A DNA stretch of 64,000 nt from contig MNCI01016016.1 in NCBI GenBank assembly GCA_015680685.1, forward strand, positions 64,001 to 128,000. Reading direction: 5' to 3'. Below, piece by piece: positions 58,025-64,000 of the stretch (within the stretch, counting starts at the first letter, position 1; every line of letters starts with the position of its first letter). A model generated the notes under the pieces. It was not told the DNA's origin, ran no database searches, and worked only from the letters and a program-made list of their open reading frames with translations. Origin of the DNA: Gnetum montanum (taxonomy: Eukaryota; Streptophyta; Gnetopsida; Gnetales; Gnetaceae). Position numbers and translations under genes: made by a program.

Positions 58025-58790
58025 TGTTGATGCAAAAATTTATGTTGTAAAGGCACACTAACAAACAATGCCCCTAAAGTGCTCCATTTTACAAGGTTAC
58101 AACCTAGGGCACAACTACCCTAGGAATAGTGTTTAGTGGGATATGAAATGTGGCTAATAGATGATTAACTTAAATTTGATCAAATTTAAGGAGAAAACTT
58201 TAAGTAGAGAATAGAACAAAACATTAAAGTTATATATTAGAACATAACTAAAAATAATGTTTTGGTAACATGTAAGAGTAGAACATTGAAATAATAAAAA
58301 TGACAAAGAGGAAGGAAGTGAATGAAAACTTTGTAGGTCACTCACTAATCTAGCCACCTTGATTCTTCTGCATCTCTTCCTGAAGGTACTCATAGCACAA
58401 TCAGACTATCAGAGTCACTTGCCTCATTTATCCTTCTAGATCTTGTAGGTGAGTGATGGTTGCCTCCACCCCATATAGAACACTGGTTTACCCCATCCTT
58501 TTTACCCAATCTTGTAGCTGCATGAGACCTCATATAGGGCTTCATCCTCCTCCTTCTCCCTCCTCCTTTTTCTCTTCTAGGAGAAAGGAGAACTCACCAT
58601 GTGTCCACAATCATGCATAATTTCTTTGGCAAAATTAGGTGGTGCATCAATAGCCCACACCTCTTTTTTAATTTGTAGTTCTTCCATGTGTGCTCGTCAA
58701 TAACTAAGAGTAAGTAATTAATTAATTATAAAACAACTAAGCATAAATATGGAGTTAAAACATAACATATATATTATTATTATTATTTGG
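58025..58790 (-). repeat. 5' LTR of Tat-like element
   Basis: Starts (plus orientation) at TGTTGATGCAAAAATTTATG and matches the 50606 LTR over about 480 bp. Its right end is undefined; AT-rich sequence to about 58790 gives way to GC-rich sequence there. A purine/pyrimidine-rich TCCTCCTCC block near 58545-58575 is unique to this copy. Confidence 0.8.
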
Positions 58791-59248
58791 TGTGTTCAAG
58801 GTCAGGTGCTGTGCAACGGTGGCAGAGACTGCAGGGAATAGAAGGCAAAAAGGTGGGCACATGGCATAGTATGGTTATAGTAGTGATGGACACGGAGCAG
58901 CTTGCACCTGCATGGCCCTTAGCAGGAGTGGCCGGACTACACAATGCATGCGCAGGGAGCTCAGTTGTCAAGGGATTTTTGTGGCTGAGGTAGCAAAATA
59001 GCGTAAAGCATGGTGCAATGTAGGGCAGCACTTGGTGGCGCGGCTCAGGGCAACATGCCACTGCAAGTAAGCAACGGATGTGTGTGAGGGTTTGGTAGCA
59101 GGTGACTATATGGTAGGCAGCAAGGATAGCTACATGGCAAGGATGTGGACACTGAAGATAACATAGCCGTGCAGCACTAATGTGGATTTCCTGCAGTAAA
59201 AACGGTTTCTCTGCAACTCGACAGTGTTGCAGCAGATTATAGTGTTGA
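58791..59248. other. GC-rich stretch without recognised gene
   Basis: Clearly higher GC than the rest of the window, with repeated GCA/TGGCA words (GCAGCAC, GGCAACATGCCA, CATGGCA). No reliable protein match on either strand; it may be further decayed gene sequence linked to the germin-like relic. Confidence 0.35.
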
Positions 59249-59395
59249 CTGGCAGTTAAAACTTATGGTTTTGTTCTGTGATGGAAGATTAAGGCCACAT
59301 TTATGAGTGATGTTAGTGTTGTTTACTGGCAGTTAAAACTTATGATTTTGTTCTGTGATGAAAGAGTAAGGCCCCATTTATGGGTGATGTTAGCA
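59249..59395. repeat. 77-bp tandem duplication
   Basis: CTGGCAGTTAAAACTTATGG and the following bases (59249-59325) recur at 59326 to about 59395 with about six substitutions. It lies on the 3' side of the germin-like relic. Confidence 0.9.
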
Positions 59396-59399
59396 CTAA

Positions 59400-59673
59400 C
59401 ACATTGCATGTTGCCACTAGGCAAATTCATGGCATTAGTGATTGTCACAACGCTGCCAAAACATGGCTCTCAGCGTTGCTACCTTTGCCAATCAGAGGGC
59501 TTGGCAGTGTTTGGGTTGAGGTAGGGTATACCGTTTATGAATATGCCCTTTGCATTGCAATTATCTGCCACGTAGAAATCCTGTAGAGGATCCTTGTCGG
59601 CTGCATTAACTGCCACAGCCACCCACACTGCCAATGCCATCATTAGTAACAGTGCCTTCTGCATCCTCCTCAT
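59400..59673 (-). pseudogene. Germin-like protein first-exon relic, copy 2
   Basis: Secreted cell-wall cupin protein family. On the minus strand the likely start is MRRMQKALLLMM at 59673, followed by a hydrophobic signal peptide (ALAVWVAVAVNA) and the diagnostic DPLQDFYVADNCNAKGIFI, INGIPYLNPNTAKPSD. The frame then ends in a stop near 59479; past it GSVVTITNAMNLP near 59440-59400 continues the family pattern in the same register. Both conserved N-terminal cysteines (DFCVAD and PC) are Tyr, so the conserved disulfide is gone. Upstream open codons to 59805 are not part of the gene. The cupin barrel with the metal-binding histidines is absent. Homologous to the relic at 2.9-3.2 kb together with its upstream flank. 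Confidence 0.85.
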
Positions 59674-59819
59674 CTTCTTCAAGGTAGTAGTGGTCAAGAT
59701 GTTGCTTTTGCTTCCTCTATCTATGGAAGAATGCTTTGCTTTGTGAATGGGTTGTAGGCTTGCAGTACGTATGGTGTTGTTTGATTGGCAGCCACCGCAA
59801 TTCAATCCTATGGTGCTCT

Positions 59820-60130
59820 TCTCTTTTGGTAGATTAGGTGGGTCAAGGGAGGACGTTGATGCCTTGGCACTTTAGAGAAGTGAGTTTGTCTACGTCTCTT
59901 GATTAAGATTTAAGATTAATATAGTGGCATGGTGAGTGCGGAGCTTGCTCTCAATGGCTGGTGTCAAAAAAATTTCTTTGAAGGATATTGTCTACTGTAT
60001 CATGGCCACCACAATACACCACATGTTTTGCTCATGGGAAGGTTTTTTTTAAGTGGAGACTCTACTGTATCATGGCCACCACAATACACCACATGTTTTG
60101 CTCATGGGAAGGTTTTTTCTAAGTGGAGAC
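59820..60130 (-). promoter_or_regulatory. Relic 5' flank of germin-like copy 2
   Basis: Upstream (right) of the start, matches the flank of copy 1 (3190-3500) in order, interrupted by an extra 70-bp tandem unit. A 70-bp unit starting TCTACTGTATCATGGCCACC is present at 59991-60060 and 60061-60130 with one difference. No promoter motif is certain. Confidence 0.5.
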
Positions 60131-60156
60131 TGGATAAAATGCAGGGCTGCAACTGC

Positions 60157-60264
60157 CGTTTCAGAAAAGAAGTCTATTATAGTTGGTGAATGGTGGAGGA
60201 CGTGGAGAGCCATTTCAGAAAAGAAGTCTACTATAGTTGGTGAATGGTGGAGGACGTGGAGAGT
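60157..60264. repeat. 54-bp tandem duplication
   Basis: A unit CC(G/A)TTTCAGAAAAGAAGTCT and the following bases through GGAGAG is repeated head to tail (60157-60210, 60211-60264) with only two or three differences. Lies upstream of the germin-like relic. Confidence 0.93.
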
Positions 60265-60387
60265 AAATACACTGTATTTAGTAAAAAAATTGGTTTCTGC
60301 AAACCTTATCTACATCACGTTTCTATTAACCTTATTCAAGGATTTTGGGTGGCAAAGTTACCAACCATACTTACGAAACTTACCAAC

Positions 60388-60562
60388 GTGGACAGTACTC
60401 ACCGATGTTGTAAAAATATGACTTTCACTTTGGACAGTACTCACCCATGTCTAAAAATACGGTAAAGTTACCAACATGGAGAGTACTCACCCATGTTGTA
60501 AAAATACAGCTCTCACCTTGGACAGTACTCATGGATGTGTAAAAATACAGCTTTCACCATGT
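60388..60562. repeat. Array of four ~42-bp repeats
   Basis: Four imperfect units containing GGA(C/G)AGTACTCA(C)CCATGT and TAAAAATACAGCT(T/C)TCACC, with GTACTC words near 60395, 60437, 60483 and 60525 (spacing about 41-47). The array ends directly at the LTR of the copia element that starts at 60566. Confidence 0.85.
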
Positions 60563-60565
60563 TCA

Positions 60566-61007
60566 TGTTATGAAATTAATTAAATATACAAATTGAAATA
60601 GCAAAGAAAATAAGAAAAACACACAAAAATTTACATAGAAATCCTAAAGTGGAAAAAAGTACAAAAACCAATGCAGAGCTCTTTCTTTATCAAGAAAAAA
60701 ATCCCAAGGATACAAGTCATCCTTGATAACTTTGACACCTTGTTTGTTGTTGTTATAGTGGTGCAAAACACATCTTCTCACCCTTTAATTTATAGGAGAA
60801 AACAACAATCTTTTTTCTATTATAAACTTTAGATAATTTTAGAAACTACCAATCATATCTCAAGCAAAAATTAAAAAGTTGGAAGTTATGATAGACATAA
60901 CTTAAATTGATAAAAATAGAGGAAGATTTTTCTTCACATTAACTGACAGTTTAATTTTTCACATTAACTAACAATTAATAATTCTTCCACTTGAAGGAAA
61001 ATCTAAC
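60566..61007 (-). repeat. 3' LTR of copia element
   Basis: On the minus strand from TGTTAGATTTTCC (61007) to TTTCATAACA (60566), 442 bp, with TG...CA ends. Landmarks shared with the LTRs at 29841 and 63717 include CATCCTTGATAACTTT, TTGTTGTTGTTAT and AACTTTAGATAATTTTAG. Confidence 0.92.
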
Positions 61008-61029
61008 AAATCTTCAAGTTAGAGATGCA

Positions 61030-61280
61030 CTGGTTCCAAGTTGCATTCTTATGTCTCCACTATTCCAAGCTATTTTGTGTAGAAAACATGCACATTTCTT
61101 ACAACCACTTTAGTCAGCAATATTTTCCTTGGTGTTAATTTTCTCATTCCTTAAAGTAGAAAACCATCTATTTTGAAGTGTTTTATGTCCCTTATCTAAT
61201 TTCACCAATTCCCAAGTTCTGAAGTATTGGAGTGAATTCTATTTCCTTTTCATAGCTTCCTTCCATTTTACTGCATCAGG
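61030..61280 (-). pseudogene. Copia RT start fused to RNase H end
   Basis: On the minus strand DAVKWKEAMKRK and LVKLDKGHKTLQNRWF (RT N-terminus, about 61275-61170) are followed at once by NEKINTKENIAD and KVVVRNVHVFYTK (end of RNase H, about 61165-61080). The intervening RT palm with YVDDL and the RNase H catalytic part are gone. A stop lies in the RT part. This shows an internal deletion. Confidence 0.8.
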
Positions 61281-61289
61281 ACTTGTAAG

Positions 61290-62463
61290 AGATTCTTTTA
61301 CTATTTGAAGTTCACCATGATCTGTATAAAGAATATAATCTTTAAATCTAACTAAAGGACATATTATTCTACTTGAATATCTTACCCCATGTGATGTATC
61401 TTTGCTACATTTTCCTCCTCATCTTTATCCAAACATTTTGGGGTATTTTGATTTGCCACTTGCTCTTGTATTATATCTTCTTTAGGCTGCAAAACAAATC
61501 TAAGAACTTGCTATGTACTTGAATCAGAAACCTTTTTCTTTTTTAGATCATAACGTATCACATTTTCTTGAAATTCTACATCTCATGACCTTACAAATTT
61601 CTTTGCCTCGAGATCCCATAATCTGAAACTCAATTCATCACTACCATAACCCACAAAAATACATGTTTTTGATTTATGATCGAATTTAGATCTATTTTCC
61701 ATTTATATATGCATGTAAGTAACACATCCAAAAACTTTTAAATGATTATAAGAAACATGTCTCCCACTCCACAAACACTCTAGTACTTCATTATTTAAAG
61801 AGGAATGTGGTGATCTATTAATTAAATAAGCAAGAATCAAAATAGCCTTAGCCCAAAAACTTTTAGGCAAAACTACACCAACAATTATAGATCTTACATG
61901 TTTAACTAATGTTCTATTGTATCATTTTGCTACATTTTCTTGTGAAGTTCCAAGAAATGGACAAATATGCCAAATTTCTTTTTCTCTACAAAACTCATTG
62001 AATGCATTTGAAGTATATTTACCACCATTATTAGTATGAAAACATTTCAATGTTAGACTTATTTGTTTCTCTATTTTAGCAAAAAAGGACTTAAAAATAT
62101 TTAACACTACATCCTTGGGATTTATTGGAAATACCCATACTTTTTATGTATGATCATCAATAAAAGTAATAAAATACAGTGAACCACCTAATGATGCTAG
62201 ATTTATTGGACCATAAACAGCAAAATAAACAACCTCCAATTTCTATGAAAATTCACCCTTGTTGATTTACCAACAACACAATCTTTGCAAAATTTGGTGT
62301 AGCTTACTACAAATTTGGGAATGCAAAATTGAGATTGAAGTACCTTTAAATTAGAATAACTAATATGGCCCAACCATTTATGCCATAAATCAGTATCCTC
62401 CCTTGTAGTAACTGTATCCACAAAATAATCCTGCAAACATATATTAGCTTCTAAAGTATACAT
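61290..62463 (-). pseudogene. Copia integrase relic
   Basis: Minus strand. DLWHKWLGHISYSNLKVLQS and FCKDCVVGKS (62463-62203) form the pre-integrase zinc region. FHTNNGGKYTSNAFNEFCRE (62107 downward; usual TDNGGEY altered to TNNGGKY) and HICPFLGTSQEN cover the catalytic core, with mutated Asp and Glu. Further left, 61920-61600, ATFW- and FGCVAYV-type blocks of the C-terminal part are visible in other frames, and 61600-61400 corresponds to the linker before RT. Confidence 0.85.
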
Positions 62464-62532
62464 TGTGCTAGTCTTTTTACCCTTTGTAATTATTAAAATA
62501 CCCTTGGTAATTTTCCACTGATTATTTTCACA

Positions 62533-62900
62533 TTAAAAATTTAAACCCAAATCATCAAGTTGAGAAATAGAAATCAACCTTTTGGAAATTCCATGAATGT
62601 TTCTAACATTATTAAGAGTGATTTTAGGTAAACCAAGTTTTTGTAAAATAGCACTTCTTATATGAACAATTTTTAAAGGAACACCATTAGTAGCATAAGA
62701 AACACATAATGAAACTAGCTGATAGGAAGTAAAAATACATTGACCAGAGCAAGTATGAAATGAGGCTCTTATGTCTACAATGTAAACATGTTTTGTCGTG
62801 TTTAAAGAAAATACTATAGATGATTTAGATACAATAAAATCAAAAGCAAGCTCATCCTTTGTATGATTTATTTGTGAACCTACATTACTTTCTGATTTTT
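62533..62900 (-). pseudogene. Copia protease relic
   Basis: Minus strand, VYIVDIRASFHTCSGQCIF around 62790-62735 is the retropepsin active-site region with DIR in place of DSG. The NVRNIHGISKRLISISQLDD end motif follows near 62610-62560. The frame is open from gag-overlapping sequence to 62533. Confidence 0.85.
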
Positions 62901-63515
62901 CTAACTTTGCTTTTTCCTTTTGTTGCGGTGATGCGTTGTTTTTTCCTTCTGTTGCAGTGATGCTTTGCATGCTTTGTAACAATGACAATCCCTCTTCATG
63001 TGACCAATTTTGTGGCAAAACCAACATTTAATCTTACTTTTAGAATTTCTTCTACTTTGAATCCTTTCCCTACTTTGAACATGTTTATTAGATCTACCTC
63101 TATTTGAAATTATAAAAGCATTACAAGATGATTGACCCTGTCTTTCAAGTAATCTTTTTTCTGCTTCTTGAAGAGTAGAAACTACACCATCAAAAGAAAT
63201 ATTACTAGTACTCATAGAGGTACTAATAGTTTTAATAATTGGATTCCAAGATTCAAGTAAGGAATTTAAAATAACATAACACTTCACTGGCTTTGGAATT
63301 AATACTTTATATTCTTCAAATTTAACAAAAGTAGCCATCATATCATCTAGATGATCTTGCAAAGAAACACATTCTTTCATCTTTGCATTAAAAACCTTTT
63401 GATAAATATTAAACTGATTTAAACCTAAAGCTTTATCAAACTTGTTTTTCAACTTTACCCAAAGAACATGAGGATCTGTTTCATTAGAAAGAGATGTCAA
63501 AGTTCTGTTACTCAA
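62901..63515 (-). CDS. Copia gag, open frame
   Basis: 204-codon open frame on the minus strand, the longest well-preserved coding stretch in the window. N-terminal VLWVKLKNKFDKALGLNQFN; capsid core LNSLLESWNPIIKTISTSM and VVSTLQEAEKRLLERQGQS; basic RIQSRRNSKSKIK followed by an intact zinc knuckle CWFCHKIGHMKRDCHC (CX2CX4HX4C). It lacks the first part of copia gag (the N-terminal block is beyond a stop near 63516). It probably continues in frame into protease in the original polyprotein, since the two frames overlap. Near-identical copy at 29058-29501 has the zinc cysteines mutated. Confidence 0.88.
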   Translation of the reverse strand: MSNRTLTSLSNETDPHVLWVKLKNKFDKALGLNQFNIYQKVFNAKMKECVSLQDHLDDMMATFVKFEEYKVLIPKPVKCYVILNSLLESWNPIIKTISTSMSTSNISFDGVVSTLQEAEKRLLERQGQSSCNAFIISNRGRSNKHVQSRERIQSRRNSKSKIKCWFCHKIGHMKRDCHCYKACKASLQQKEKTTHHRNKRKKQS

Positions 63516-63699
63516 ATAGGGATAGATTAGTGTTAGTGCTTTTGCTTACAACCTTTTCAAATTATCATTTAACATCTTTGCAAGTTTTGAAGGTTTAAGG
63601 GCCTCATCGCACTCTTGTGCTACAATATCTTTTATCAGCATACTCCATATGTTCCAATTTTGACCAAAAAGCTTGTCTATTGTCTATAACTTCTTCATC

Positions 63700-63716
63700 A
63701 ATATGCTTCAATACCA
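63700..63716 (-). promoter_or_regulatory. Copia primer-binding site
   Basis: Minus strand TGGTATTGAAGCATATT lies directly inside the LTR end and resembles the initiator Met tRNA complement. Confidence 0.75.
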
Positions 63717-64000
63717 CCTATAACAAAATTAATTAAATCTCGAAATTAAAATAGAAAAGGCAACAAGAAAAACACACAAAAAATTTTATGTGGAAATACC
63801 AAAGTGGGAAAAAGGACTATAGGAACTAGTGTAGAGTTCTTCTTTTATCTAAAGAAAAAATTTCAAGGACACAAGCCATCCTTGATAACTTTCATAGCTT
63901 GTTTGTTGTTGTTATGGTGGTACAAAACACATCTTCCCACCCTTTAATTTATGGGAGAAAACAACAATTTTTTTTATTATTACAAACTTTAGATAATTTT
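63717..64000 (-). repeat. 5' LTR (partial) of copia element
   Basis: Matches the first 280 bases (plus orientation) of the LTR at 60566 and the LTR at 29841; continues past the window end. Confidence 0.9.

Larger units (their letters stand above)
50606..58790 (-). mobile_element. Tat-like Ty3/gypsy retrotransposon, defective, ~8.2 kb
   Basis: On the minus strand the order is LTR (58025 to about 58790), gag, protease, an extra RNase H, RT, RNase H, integrase, LTR (from 50606 up to at least 51080). The integrase after RT-RNase H gives the gypsy order; the extra RNase H points to the Tat/Ogre side. The LTR pair matches over about 500 bp from TGTTGATG to TAGATCTTGTAGGTGAGTGATGG and GAACAC, then diverges. 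Outer ends are not proven and no target duplication was found; the five bases before 50606 are CCTTG. All open frames are broken. Confidence 0.85.
60566..64000 (-). mobile_element. Ty1/copia element with RT/RNase H deletion (runs off window)
   Basis: On the minus strand: LTR (63717 to beyond 64000), primer site, gag, protease, integrase, the start of RT joined directly to the end of RNase H, then LTR (61007-60566). Copia order. RT core and most of RNase H (about 1.5 kb) are missing, with the join near 61165. The outer LTR end and right target duplication lie outside the window; the left flanking five bases are GTTCA. The gag region is very similar to that of the fragment at 29058-30270. Confidence 0.9.

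Noticed and set aside
58783-59061. Open minus-strand frame in the GC-rich stretch
   Set aside because: Low similarity to anything, no start context or domain; openness is expected from the higher GC content.

Overview
The window looks like intergenic DNA from a large, repeat-rich plant nuclear genome. Every recognisable coding stretch is a plant-type transposable element (Ty1/copia, Ty3/gypsy, LINE, Helitron) or a decayed fragment of a plant gene (LOG, type-B response regulator, germin-like protein, 26S rRNA). Intervals are long, AT-rich and mutated mainly by C-to-T / G-to-A changes. A gymnosperm (conifer-like) source is my inference from this very old, low-GC, gene-poor landscape; the sequence does not prove it. 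I see no intact host gene, tRNA, CRISPR array or prokaryotic feature.

Layout. 1-2.9 kb: broken copia pol (+) and a probable 3' LTR carrying eight 24-bp repeats. 2.9-3.5 kb: germin-like gene relic (-) with its upstream region. 4.98-8.38 kb: essentially full-length, heavily decayed 26S rRNA gene (-), with probable ITS2 beyond its 5' end. 10.3-13.7 kb: fragments of a LOG cytokinin-activation gene and of a type-B response regulator receiver domain (+), then a 552-bp tandem duplication. 15.2-19.8 kb and 26.87-28.8 kb: two halves of one Helitron-like element (-) encoding Rep/PIF1-type helicase and an RPA70-like protein. It is split by a 7.06-kb LTR element (19,799-26,860) with a perfect ATTTC target duplication, which carries only gag and protease. 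29.06-30.27 kb: copia LTR plus gag fragment (-). 33.2-34.0 kb: LINE reverse transcriptase relic (+). 36.4-37.6 kb: an island of more gene-like composition that I do not recognise. 39,953-44,204: copia element (+) with both LTRs and AACAT target duplications but a deleted integrase core. 44.4 kb: short copy of part of the germin relic. 45.45-45.95 kb: second copy of a Helitron segment, interrupted by a probable 2.46-kb gypsy LTR (45,953-48,416). 48.6-49.1 kb: copia RT fragment (+). 50.6-58.8 kb: Tat-like gypsy element (-) with an extra RNase H domain placed between protease and reverse transcriptase. 59.4-60.5 kb: second, better preserved germin-like first-exon relic with several tandem duplications upstream. 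60,566-64,000: copia element (-) that has lost RT and most of RNase H and runs off the window.

The genes do not form a working pathway. The notable combination is a Helitron, a class known to capture host gene fragments, next to decayed pieces of a cytokinin-activating enzyme and a cytokinin response regulator. Most coordinates of relics are approximate because they rest on reading translated similarity by eye; LTR ends with target duplications are exact to the base.
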